Assembly (NCBI GenBank): GCA_041163745.1
Contig: JBEAQU010000033.1
Span: 1 to 64,000, forward strand
Source: UBA6168 sp041163745
GTDB taxonomy: Bacteria > Bacteroidota > Bacteroidia > Chitinophagales > Saprospiraceae
Length of the DNA stretch: 64,000 nt
Reading direction: 5' to 3'
The notes below the pieces were generated by a model. It was not told the DNA's origin, made no database searches, and saw nothing but the letters and a program-made list of their open reading frames with translations. Position numbers and translations under genes: made by a program. Positions 8,462-17,122 of the stretch are shown here, piece after piece (position 1 is the stretch's first letter; every line of letters starts with the position of its first letter).

Positions 8462-10651
8462 ATGCGATTCGACCTTCTCCTCCGGCAAGGCAGGCGATTC
8501 ATTTCCCGGACCCCTGAACGGACCTTGTTCGTTTTCGGAGGATGCCTGCACCATTGGCCCGGGATGGGTAGTCCGTTGTACGAGCAGGAACCCGTGTTCC
8601 GCGATTCCGTCCGGCAGACGGATAGGCTCGTCCGACAACAAGGTCTTCCGGCCATCCTGCCCCATTTCGAGGGTGCGGCCCCACCGGATTTCCTGCGGGA
8701 TGACAGCCGGAACTTCACGGTGACGGCGGCCATCCAGCTGGCTTTCACCGACCTGTGGAAATCCGAGGGCCTATTTCCGGCGGCGGTATTGGGACAAAGC
8801 CTGGGGGAAGCGGCGGCGCTCTATGCCGCCGAGGCCTACACCAGGGAGGATGTGGTCCGTGTCGCCAAGGCCATGGCCATGACCAAACTCCCCAAGGAAT
8901 ACCTGCTGGTCTATGTGCAGGCAGGCATGCACCACCCCTTGTACTTCGACAGTCCCGTACCCTTGCTTCCCACTTATGAGGCTGCGACGGACCAAAGCAT
9001 CGCCTTTTGCCGGCGGGAGGACCTGGCAGCGGCAGGGGGGCACCTTGAACGGCACGGCGTGCCGTGGCAGGTTTTCACGGAAGAACCTTTCCGGCCGTTC
9101 CATTCCGACATGCCGGTCGGCCAGATCCCTTTTTTCCTTTCTCAACTGAAGGATGTTTCCCTGCAGCCCCTGGCCTGTGATTTCTTTTCCTGCTCCCTGG
9201 CGGCGAAGGTATCCCGGTATGAATTGGTGCCGAATGATTTTCATGAAAAGTTGCTGCGCGCACCGGTACATATGCACCGGATGACGCGTGCCGCACTGGA
9301 CGAAGGCTACCGTTCCGTCCTGACCGTCGGCACCCATCCGTTCCCGGAGCATGCCGTACGGAAAGTGGCCGAAGACCTGGCCTGTCCGGTTCAGGTGTGG
9401 CGCTCCCTGACGGAGGAGCATCCGGAACATGCGCATTTCCGGCAGACCGCTGCAGCGATCAAAAAACAAAACCGGCGCCTCTTTGCCAAGACGGTGTCGC
9501 CACCGGCCGCCAGCACCGACCGGTTCCAGCCTTTCCTGGCGCAGCTCGGCAGCAAGACCGACATGACGCATTGGGAGTGGTTGGCGGCCCTGGCTTTTCT
9601 TCGGACGCGGGGCAATGTCCATTACATCTCCCGGCTTTCCAGCTGGATGGTGCTGGACTATGCGTTGGCCGATGCCATCCTGCAGGACACCGACACCTTT
9701 TCCAACCGGGGCTACCACTATTTCGACAGCTCCCTGCTCGGTACCGACCCGCCCGAGCATACGGGCATCCGGGCATTGATGCAACCGTTCTTCATCCCCA
9801 AATCCATTCGCTATCTGGACGAGTATGTGCCGCAGGCCCTTGCCGACCTGTTCGAAGCCGTCTCCACCCAACCGACATTCGACTTGGCGAGACAGGTCTA
9901 TATGCCGCTTACCTTTCGGATGAACGCCCTGCTGCTGGGCCTTTCCGAGGAGGACATCGGGCAGATTCCGGGGGAGACACCCGCTGCGGATCCGGCAGGT
10001 ATCATCGATTTCTTCTCGAACTATTTGAAAAGGAGCTCGAATCCCGGCGACTACGAAGGTTTGTCGGCCGTGCTGCTGGAACTGGTGGCCCAAGGAAGGA
10101 TTACCTTCGATCGAGCCGTCGGTCTCATGAAATTGTCGTGGACAGCCGGCAGCAACACGACCTATGCCCTGCTGAGCCACATGGCGTACACCTTGTTGAC
10201 AAGGCCGGCATTGCGGGAACAGCTTTCGGAACATCCGGAGCAGATTCCCAAGTTTGCAGAAGAATGCCTGCGGCTGGCCCCGCCACCGTTCGTGCCTCGT
10301 GTGGCGCTGCGGGACACCACCCTGGACGGCATCGCCATCCCGACCGGTGGTATCGTGATCGTCAGCCACCTCGCCACCAACCGGGACCCGAATGTCTTCC
10401 AGCACCCCGACGAGTGCTTGCTGGACCGGCCGGCCAAGCGTCATTTTGCCTTCGGCAGCGGGGTACATCACTGCCTGGGCAGCCATATCGGCAGGATGGC
10501 GGCCAACCACTTCGCTCAGGCTTTCCTGCCTTTGGCCGGCAAGCTGGCACTGGTGCCCGCTTCCCCGCCACATTTTGTTTGCACCCTTGATTTCAACGGT
10601 GCGGTGAGCATGCCGCTGCGTTGGAAAAAACAACATCAACCGACCGGATGA
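8462..10651 (+). CDS. Acyltransferase (FabD/PKS-AT-like)-cytochrome P450 fusion, AT site intact
   Basis: A 729-aa two-domain protein. Residues about 20-320 look like an acyl-carrier acyltransferase: FGG..HWPGMGSPLY, nucleophile elbow GQSLGE with Ser113, and PFHSDM with His214. After a linker, residues about 345-725 form a full P450: LLGTDPPEH..IRALMQP, I-helix AGSNTT, ExxR ECLR-LAPP and haem loop FGSGVHHCLG with Cys at about 671. The frame is open from 8051, but ATG 8462 lies 11 bp after the previous stop. The stop overlaps the next start (ATGA, 10648-10651). A P450 that loads or docks a carrier-bound or CoA-bound acyl substrate is the obvious hypothesis. No ACP, ketosynthase or redox partner is encoded nearby. 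Confidence 0.85.
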   Translation: MRFDLLLRQGRRFISRTPERTLFVFGGCLHHWPGMGSPLYEQEPVFRDSVRQTDRLVRQQGLPAILPHFEGAAPPDFLRDDSRNFTVTAAIQLAFTDLWKSEGLFPAAVLGQSLGEAAALYAAEAYTREDVVRVAKAMAMTKLPKEYLLVYVQAGMHHPLYFDSPVPLLPTYEAATDQSIAFCRREDLAAAGGHLERHGVPWQVFTEEPFRPFHSDMPVGQIPFFLSQLKDVSLQPLACDFFSCSLAAKVSRYELVPNDFHEKLLRAPVHMHRMTRAALDEGYRSVLTVGTHPFPEHAVRKVAEDLACPVQVWRSLTEEHPEHAHFRQTAAAIKKQNRRLFAKTVSPPAASTDRFQPFLAQLGSKTDMTHWEWLAALAFLRTRGNVHYISRLSSWMVLDYALADAILQDTDTFSNRGYHYFDSSLLGTDPPEHTGIRALMQPFFIPKSIRYLDEYVPQALADLFEAVSTQPTFDLARQVYMPLTFRMNALLLGLSEEDIGQIPGETPAADPAGIIDFFSNYLKRSSNPGDYEGLSAVLLELVAQGRITFDRAVGLMKLSWTAGSNTTYALLSHMAYTLLTRPALREQLSEHPEQIPKFAEECLRLAPPPFVPRVALRDTTLDGIAIPTGGIVIVSHLATNRDPNVFQHPDECLLDRPAKRHFAFGSGVHHCLGSHIGRMAANHFAQAFLPLAGKLALVPASPPHFVCTLDFNGAVSMPLRWKKQHQPTG

Positions 10652-12789
10652 ACCTGATTTCCAAATTACGCGGCTGGCTGCAGCCATCCCGGCCGGCAGC
10701 GGAGGTCCTGCTGGTGTTCGGATCGCCGGAAGGATGGTCCGAGCCGGCAACCGCCGCCGCTTTCCCGTCCGACCCGGTCTTCCGGGCGTCCATCCTCCGG
10801 ACCGACCAACTGGTCCGACAGACGGGCCATGCCAGCATCCTGCCTCATTTTCATGAGAACCACCGGGCAAACAATCCCATTCCGCCGGAAAACGCCTTAT
10901 TCGTCGGTATGGCGGCGGAACTGGCCATCCTGGACCAGTGGCTCGACAGGGGCCTGCAACCGACGGCAGCCCTGGGCATCGGACTGGGGGAACTGACGGC
11001 GCTCTGTGCCGCCGGTGCCATCTCCCGGGAGCAGGCGGTGGCGCTGCTCTCCGATATCCTGCGAGCCGCCGGGCAAGCGCTGCGCCCCATGGCCGCCTTG
11101 TATCTGCCGGATGCAACCATCGACACCCTGCCCGCGGACCTGCCCTGCCCGGTCTTCCCCGCTGCGATGCTGGCCCCTCAGGGACTGGTGGTGCTGTGCG
11201 AACCGGAAGAACGCCACCGGCTGGAACAGGCCCTCACCCGACAGGGCGTCGCCTGGCGAAACCTGCGGCAGCAAACCTGCCTCCCTTTCCATACGCCCCT
11301 GGCCGCCAGCCTCCGGCCTGCCCTTTCCGCCGCACTGGAAAACATCGTTCCGGGTCCCACCGGCTTCGATTACTACCCCGCTTCCCTGGGCCGGTTGATA
11401 AGCGCCCACACACCGCCCCCCCATCATCTGTTCGAGGACATGATGGGTGCGCCCGTCCGACTGGACCTCATCCTTCCGCTGCTGCAGCGGAAGCCATGGC
11501 ATACCATCGGGCATTGTTCCGTCGGAATGCCGACGAGCCTGGCTGGCCTGGACCGCTTGTCCACCATCCATCGGTATGGCACGGAACAAACAAGCCCTGC
11601 GCAACTGCCGCCCAGGCGCCACCATCGCCGGCCACCGCCGGCGGCAGCCGCCCCTGACAAGGCCGCCTGCGAGGCGTTCGTCAACCACACCGACATCCTC
11701 CATCCGGCGAATGTCACCGCCTTGCCGGCCATATACGGTTTTCTCCGACCATTCGGAGGCATCCATTTCTTTCCAAAAAACAACTGCTGGCTGGTGCTGA
11801 ACTATGAACTGGCCACCCGGGTCATGCAGGACCACGACACATTCTCCAACCAAGCATACCACGACGAGCCTTTCCTGCTCGGCGCGGACCCACCGGACCA
11901 CACCCACATGCGGTCCGTCGTGCAGCCGCAGTTCGCCCCGAAAGCCATCCGGAAAGCCGCGGACCGGGTGGACGAGGACGTCCGGGAACTCCGGGATTCG
12001 CTGCTGCGCCAGCCCGGATTTGATGTCGCCCTCGATTGGTCCATTCCCATCGTCCAGTCGGCCGTCGGCCGCTTCCTGGGACTCGACGAGCGCAATTACC
12101 GGGCCTTGCTGGCCAGGATGCCCCGAAGCATTTACGAAACGGAAATCAAGACGGCCGTCGGTGACTTTTTCACCGGGTACATGGAAGACCGACAGCCGGG
12201 TTCCACCGAACGGTCGATGAAAAACTATCTGCTCCATGCCGTGGATACCGGTGCGATCCGCATGGAACAAGCCGTCGGCATGATGAACCTGTTCTGGGAT
12301 GCGGGGATTTTCACCACCTCGCTGCACCTGACCAACCTGGTTTACGAACTCCTCACCAGACCGGCCGTCGCAAAGCAGTTGCAGGCCGACCCCGGCTTGG
12401 TCTCCAACTTCATCGGGGAATGCCTGCGCCTGTACCCGCCGGGTATTCAGGTCATGCGAACAACCAAAAGGGAAGTGGAACTGGGCGGAATGACCGTCCC
12501 CGCAGGCAGCCTGGTCGCCGTCGGGTTGCAGTCCGCCAACAGAGACCCCGACGTTTTCCCCCACGCGGATACGATGTTGCTCAACCGGCCGGCCCGACGC
12601 GATTTCGTTTTCGGGGGCGGCATTCATTTCTGTCCCGGACATCACCTCGCCAAAAGGGAGGCGGATGCGGTGGTCCATTCCCTACTGCCGGTCCTGGACC
12701 GCCTTGAACTGGATCCGCGACGGCCGGCGCAGCGCCTGGACCGGGTGGGATTCAGCGGAATGACCTCCCTTCCTGTCCGCTGGCGCTGA
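10648..12789 (+). CDS. Acyltransferase-like-cytochrome P450 fusion, AT nucleophile lost
   Basis: A 713-aa paralogue of the preceding gene. The N-terminal domain keeps the shared segment LVRQ.G...ILPHF and the PFHTPLA region with His215. The nucleophile elbow reads GIGLGE, so Gly112 replaces the catalytic Ser (codon GGA at 10981). The domain is therefore probably a binding or docking pseudo-acyltransferase. The P450 half has LLGADPPDH, I-helix AGIFTT, ECLR-LYPP and haem loop FGGGIHFCPG with Cys at about 662, all P450 essentials. ATG 10648 overlaps the upstream stop; a TTG 27 bp earlier is in frame but less likely. It is the last gene of the operon and faces the membrane protein at 12818. Confidence 0.85.
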   Translation: MNLISKLRGWLQPSRPAAEVLLVFGSPEGWSEPATAAAFPSDPVFRASILRTDQLVRQTGHASILPHFHENHRANNPIPPENALFVGMAAELAILDQWLDRGLQPTAALGIGLGELTALCAAGAISREQAVALLSDILRAAGQALRPMAALYLPDATIDTLPADLPCPVFPAAMLAPQGLVVLCEPEERHRLEQALTRQGVAWRNLRQQTCLPFHTPLAASLRPALSAALENIVPGPTGFDYYPASLGRLISAHTPPPHHLFEDMMGAPVRLDLILPLLQRKPWHTIGHCSVGMPTSLAGLDRLSTIHRYGTEQTSPAQLPPRRHHRRPPPAAAAPDKAACEAFVNHTDILHPANVTALPAIYGFLRPFGGIHFFPKNNCWLVLNYELATRVMQDHDTFSNQAYHDEPFLLGADPPDHTHMRSVVQPQFAPKAIRKAADRVDEDVRELRDSLLRQPGFDVALDWSIPIVQSAVGRFLGLDERNYRALLARMPRSIYETEIKTAVGDFFTGYMEDRQPGSTERSMKNYLLHAVDTGAIRMEQAVGMMNLFWDAGIFTTSLHLTNLVYELLTRPAVAKQLQADPGLVSNFIGECLRLYPPGIQVMRTTKREVELGGMTVPAGSLVAVGLQSANRDPDVFPHADTMLLNRPARRDFVFGGGIHFCPGHHLAKREADAVVHSLLPVLDRLELDPRRPAQRLDRVGFSGMTSLPVRWR

Positions 12790-12817
12790 GGTGCCGTCGG
12801 TACCGGAACGACTATTA

Positions 12818-14746
12818 CTACCTGGTCACCCGGCATCGGACTCCGGGCATCCAGGGAATCAGTTGCGCCGGAGCCGGTATGGCGGCACATACGGCGGAAT
12901 CCTTCACCTCCAGGACCAGCTGGTCTACTCCCTCGTAGCGGAGGGCGGAAATGCCGTCCTTTTGTTCGGTGAAGAACCGCTCCTGCATCGTCCAACGCGG
13001 GTTGTCCGGCTCGTTCCGCCGCATCCAGACCGCCCATTCCGCCAACATGTCGGGTGTGATGACGGCGCTGTCGGGGCCTGTCCATCCCGGTCGCCGCTCC
13101 GCGGAAACTGCCACCTTCAGCACCACCGGCGCACCACCACCGGATTCCTGTCCGGCCAGCCAACGGCAAACCCCCGGATACGGGACGCTGGACAGTGTCA
13201 GCGCCAATACGGCATATGCCATGCCGATGGCGGCAGGGGATTGGGTACTTCGCCGCATCGGGACCTCCTCCGGATTTTTCCCCCGCCAGCGGCAGAGGAG
13301 ATGCCGGATTCCCAACGGCAGCAACACCGTCACCAGGGAAAGCCCCGCCAACTGCGTGCCGACGATACGCCAGCCGGTGTCGCCGATGACCAAGGGGGTA
13401 AATGTAAAGTACATACCCAGGACCAGTACGGTCAGGAAGACCAGGCTCCGCCGACTTCGTACCAACAACAGCGACAGGAATGCCAAACCGCCGTAAAACG
13501 GCAACCAGATCCAGGGCCGCTCCCAGCTGTGGCCGAACCGGTGCATCCCGAACGCCTCCGCCACCCTTTCCAGGGTCTGGTGAAATACCATGCCGAAGCC
13601 CCGCTGCAAGGAGAACAGCAGTTTCCGGGGCTGCTCCCGAATGGTCGGCAGCACCAGGGACAGCTGTATCCTGTTCACCTCGTTCTCCGAATCGATCCTC
13701 CGTTCCAGCCCCCTCTTTTCGGACCGCAGCTGCTCCGGATATGTCTGGAAGACGTAGTCGTTGGCTTCCGCCCAGTTCGTTCCACGCGCCAAGCCCAGCA
13801 GGGTGGCGCCGATGTTGCTGTTCAGCCCGGCATCCGGATGACTGTACCAACGGTTCAACACCGCCGGCAGGGACAGCTGCCAAACCAGGGCAAACCCCCA
13901 CAGAAGGATGCCGGTGAACATCCGGTTCCTGAAAAATGGAAACAGGAAGGCAAGGCCGAAAGCGAGGCCGTACACCTGCAACGGGTTCGCGGAACGGGCC
14001 ATTTCCGCCATCGCCACGCTGGCTATGCCCGCGAAAACCAGCATCCTCCGCCGGGTGGCCAGCGCGAACAGCAGCAAGGCCATCCCCACCGTGGCAAGAA
14101 TGATCCCATTGGTTTCGGACATCTGCATCGGCAGGAACGGCCATATCCAATACAACAGCACACTCCCGGCCATCCAGGCCGCCGACCGGCCGACATGCAG
14201 GCGCAGGGCCTGCACAAAAGCCGTTCCGGCCAGGGCGCTCAGCATGGCCTTGACAAAATAATTACCGAGTAGCGTCCGGCTGCCAATATGGAATGTGAAA
14301 ATGTCCATGACGGCGTTCAAAGGCCGGCGAGAGGCCTGTACCGTCATTGTCTCTGTTGGCCAGGTCATGATTGTATCGAAGAATCCCTTCGCATCGGTGT
14401 ATGGAAGAAATCCTGCCAGCCGGAAATACCGGAAATAATCGATGTGACCCGGCTGCAGGGCGGCACCGGACAAGGCACTGCCACAAAACAGGCTGCTCAG
14501 GAACAAGGTCAGCTCCCCATACCGTTCCTCCGAAAGGGACGGCGCTCTCAGCTTCTGCCACAATACCGGTACGACCGCACACAACAGGCCGGCCCAGATG
14601 CTGAGGGTTATCACGGTCGGAAACAAACCTGCCACCGCGGACTGTCCCAGCCAGGTGCCGGCCGCCGTGCCGACCAGCAGCAGCGACAACCACCTGCCAC
14701 CACGTAGCAATTGACCTCGGATATCGATGTGTTTTGATGTCGACAT
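12818..14746 (-). CDS. Polytopic membrane protein, possible GT-C type glycosyltransferase
   Basis: Protein of 642 aa with roughly ten or more hydrophobic helices over the first 500 residues and a soluble C-terminal part of about 120 residues (around 520-642). The layout of loops and helices recalls polyprenol-phosphate-sugar-dependent GT-C enzymes, but I do not see a decisive catalytic motif and cannot name the family. It converges on the second AT-P450 gene with a 28-bp gap and may or may not belong to the cluster. An alternative is an uncharacterised Bacteroidota O-antigen or exopolysaccharide membrane protein. Confidence 0.6.
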   Translation of the reverse strand: MSTSKHIDIRGQLLRGGRWLSLLLVGTAAGTWLGQSAVAGLFPTVITLSIWAGLLCAVVPVLWQKLRAPSLSEERYGELTLFLSSLFCGSALSGAALQPGHIDYFRYFRLAGFLPYTDAKGFFDTIMTWPTETMTVQASRRPLNAVMDIFTFHIGSRTLLGNYFVKAMLSALAGTAFVQALRLHVGRSAAWMAGSVLLYWIWPFLPMQMSETNGIILATVGMALLLFALATRRRMLVFAGIASVAMAEMARSANPLQVYGLAFGLAFLFPFFRNRMFTGILLWGFALVWQLSLPAVLNRWYSHPDAGLNSNIGATLLGLARGTNWAEANDYVFQTYPEQLRSEKRGLERRIDSENEVNRIQLSLVLPTIREQPRKLLFSLQRGFGMVFHQTLERVAEAFGMHRFGHSWERPWIWLPFYGGLAFLSLLLVRSRRSLVFLTVLVLGMYFTFTPLVIGDTGWRIVGTQLAGLSLVTVLLPLGIRHLLCRWRGKNPEEVPMRRSTQSPAAIGMAYAVLALTLSSVPYPGVCRWLAGQESGGGAPVVLKVAVSAERRPGWTGPDSAVITPDMLAEWAVWMRRNEPDNPRWTMQERFFTEQKDGISALRYEGVDQLVLEVKDSAVCAAIPAPAQLIPWMPGVRCRVTR

Positions 14747-15469
14747 AGGTATTCGTTCTATTTGATATCACCGCCGTGACACCGGGAAAGGACTTCCTTT
14801 CTGCTTCCGCCTACAACGGTCCGGCCCGGATACCTCTCAACATGGTCTGTCTTCCGTTTTCCGGCCCGCGAGCTCCCTCATCAAAACAGAAATCAGACCG
14901 AAAACAACGCTCGCTATGCTTTCTCTTTATGGCAAGCCATTCCGAATTGATACGCAAACAACATCATTGCCTGGACAGCGTTTCCACATCCCCGTCAATG
15001 GGCGCATATCAAATTGGTCGGTGCCGCTTTGGGCCTCATGGATGCGCCATGGCGCGGCCGAAGGAGTGATGAAATGGCGGTTTCGTTGGAAGCGGATTTA
15101 TTTTTTCCCCGCTTCGCGGGGAAAAAAACCATCCCCATCCCGACGAATCCGTAACAGCTTACCGCAAACCCTCCCCGCGAGCGGGGAGCAAAATCCTGGT
15201 AATAAAAAAGGCGATGCACTATGTAACAGCTTCCCAACCAAATAATTAAAGAAAGAAAAAAATCCCTGTAATTCGCCTAATTCTCTTAAATTCGCGTACC
15301 AGCATCCCCGCGAAGCGGGGACCAAATCCATCCCAGCCCGACGAATCCGCAACAAACCAGCAGCACCGCGAAGCGGGGAGAAAAATCCATCCACTTCCAA
15401 CGAATCCGCAACAAACCAGCAGCACCGCGAAGCGGGGAGAAAATCCATCCCCATCCCACCGAATCAGCC
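14747..15469. repeat. Hairpin repeat copy with mixed orientation and 60-bp direct repeats
   Basis: 14747-15000 holds the upstream region of the membrane protein and no gene. At about 15010 the family leader starts on the plus strand, leading to hairpin CCCCGCTTCGCGGGG at 15107-15121. From 15173 the element runs in the opposite sense: hairpin at 15173-15186, the complement of the AT-rich core around 15250-15295 (CCCTGTAATTCGCCTAATTC), then hairpin 15306-15320. It ends with two 60-bp direct repeats whose hairpins lie at 15365-15377 and 15425-15437. It abuts the end of pstB. Confidence 0.85.
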
Positions 15470-16225
15470 CTATCCGAAATGCCCCTGCACATAGTTACGC
15501 GTCAGCTCGGAAACCGGCGACTCGAATATTTGGGCCGTCTCACCGTACTCGATGATTTCCCCCAGGTACATGAACGCCGTCCGGTCGGCGACCCGGCGGG
15601 CCTGTTGCATGTTATGCGTGACGATGAGGATGGTATATTCCTGCTTCAGCTGCAGCATCAGCTGCTCCACCTTGCGTGTGCTGATGGGATCCAGGGCCGA
15701 ACAAGGCTCGTCCATCAGCAGCACCTCGGGACGGATCGCTATGGCCCGGGCGATGCAGAGCCGCTGTTGCTGCCCGCCGGACAGATCCAAGGCCGGTTTG
15801 TCGAGCCGGTCATGAACCTCCTCCCAGAGCGAACTCTGCCGGAGTACCCGCTCCACTTGTTCCCGCAAAGCGGATTTTTTTCGCACGCCGTTTATTTTCA
15901 ATCCAAACGCCACGTTCTCAAAAATGGATTTCGGAAAAGGATTGGGTTTTTGGAACACCATACCGATCCGGCGGCGGACCGCCACGACATCCGCCTGGTC
16001 CGTCAGGATGTCCTCCCCGTCGAGCAGAATCTCACCCGACAGCCGGGCATCGGGATGCAGGTCGTGCAGCCGGTTTATGCTTCGCAGCAGCGTGGATTTC
16101 CCGCAGCCGGACGGGCCGACCAAGGCGACAATCCGGTTGGCGGGAATGTCCAACCGGATGTCTTTCAATACCTGCTTGGTACCGAACCGGAGCTGCAGCT
16201 CCTTGATTTCAATCTTTGGTCTCAT
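15470..16225 (-). CDS. pstB: Phosphate ABC transporter ATP-binding protein PstB
   Basis: ATPase of the high-affinity phosphate importer, 251 aa, the normal length. Walker A is GPSGCGKST (about residues 36-44), followed by the PstB-typical LLRSINRLHDL. The Q-loop FQKPNPFPKSIFENV, the signature LSGGQQQR, Walker B LLMDEPCSALDP and H-loop VTHNMQQA are all present. The QKPNPFPKSI and CSALDPI stretches separate it from other ABC ATPases. It is the last gene of pstS-pstC-pstA-pstB, its start touching the stop of pstA. No phoU follows; a repeat does. Confidence 0.97.
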   Translation of the reverse strand: MRPKIEIKELQLRFGTKQVLKDIRLDIPANRIVALVGPSGCGKSTLLRSINRLHDLHPDARLSGEILLDGEDILTDQADVVAVRRRIGMVFQKPNPFPKSIFENVAFGLKINGVRKKSALREQVERVLRQSSLWEEVHDRLDKPALDLSGGQQQRLCIARAIAIRPEVLLMDEPCSALDPISTRKVEQLMLQLKQEYTILIVTHNMQQARRVADRTAFMYLGEIIEYGETAQIFESPVSELTRNYVQGHFG

Positions 16226-17083
16226 TCAAAAGTGGTGGTGACGACGGTACCGGTACCGGACCAGTACGGCCAGCAGATGCAGCAGCAACACGAAACCCAG
16301 CAGGACCAGGGCCGTCCCCTCGGCGAGCGGCCGCACCGTATCGATCGCATGGTGCTGGGTCGACAAAATGAAGAGGTGGTACGGCAGGGCCATGAACTCG
16401 TCGAACACCGACCCCGGCAGGTAGCGCAGATAAAAGGCCGCCCCGGTGAACAAGATAGGCGTCGTCTCCCCGGCTGCCCGGGACAGACCCAGCAGCACCC
16501 CCGTCAGGATACCGGGTGCCGCCGCCGGCAGCACCACCCGGGCCAGGGTTTCCCAGTCGGTCGCCCCCAATGCCAGGGATCCTTCCCGCATGGAGGCCGG
16601 CACCTGCTTCAACGCCTCTTCCGTCGTGGTGATGATGTACGGCAGCGTCAGCAGCCCCAAGGTCAGGCCGGCGGCCAGCACCGATGCCCCCGCGCCCATA
16701 CCCCGCACAAAAATCGCCACCCCGAACAAGCCGTATAGGATGGACGGCACACCGGCCAGGTTTCGGATCGACGCCCGCACCAGGCTGTTCAGCCGGTTCT
16801 CCCGGAGCCGGTCGCCCAGGTAGATGCCGGCAGCCAGCCCCACCGGAACGGCAAACAAGGCCGTGACCATCGTCACCCAGACCGTCCCCACAACCGCCGG
16901 GAAAATGCCGCCCGCCGTCATGCCCAGGCGGGGATACGACCGGATGAATTCCATATCCACCACCGACGCCCCGCTGTAACAGACGACCCATAGGATGCCT
17001 CCCAGGAACACCAATACCAATCCGGCCGACAGATACAGGTACGAACATCCGAGACAGGCGGCATATTTTCTCCATCGCTTCAT
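16226..17083 (-). CDS. pstA: Phosphate ABC transporter permease PstA
   Basis: Inner-membrane permease subunit of 285 aa with about six helices. The binding-protein-dependent transport loop lies in EALKQVPASMREGSLALGA (around residues 155-175), typical of PstA/PstC. It pairs with PstC to form the phosphate channel driven by PstB. It lies directly upstream of pstB with no gap and about 40 bp after pstC. Confidence 0.95.
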   Translation of the reverse strand: MKRWRKYAACLGCSYLYLSAGLVLVFLGGILWVVCYSGASVVDMEFIRSYPRLGMTAGGIFPAVVGTVWVTMVTALFAVPVGLAAGIYLGDRLRENRLNSLVRASIRNLAGVPSILYGLFGVAIFVRGMGAGASVLAAGLTLGLLTLPYIITTTEEALKQVPASMREGSLALGATDWETLARVVLPAAAPGILTGVLLGLSRAAGETTPILFTGAAFYLRYLPGSVFDEFMALPYHLFILSTQHHAIDTVRPLAEGTALVLLGFVLLLHLLAVLVRYRYRRHHHF

Positions 17084-17122
17084 GTGACACCCTCTTTTTT
17101 TCCGGCGAACTACTTCCGCCGC

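Noticed and set aside
10621..10647. TTG start for the second AT-P450 gene
   Set aside because: ATG 10648 overlaps the previous stop in the ATGA pattern used repeatedly in this operon; the TTG lies inside the upstream coding region.
8771..11116. 781-codon open frame on the minus strand
   Set aside because: It lies wholly antisense to the two AT-P450 genes, whose motifs are certain. Its translation has no recognisable domain and is rich in Gly, Arg and Gln, as expected of a high-GC shadow frame.
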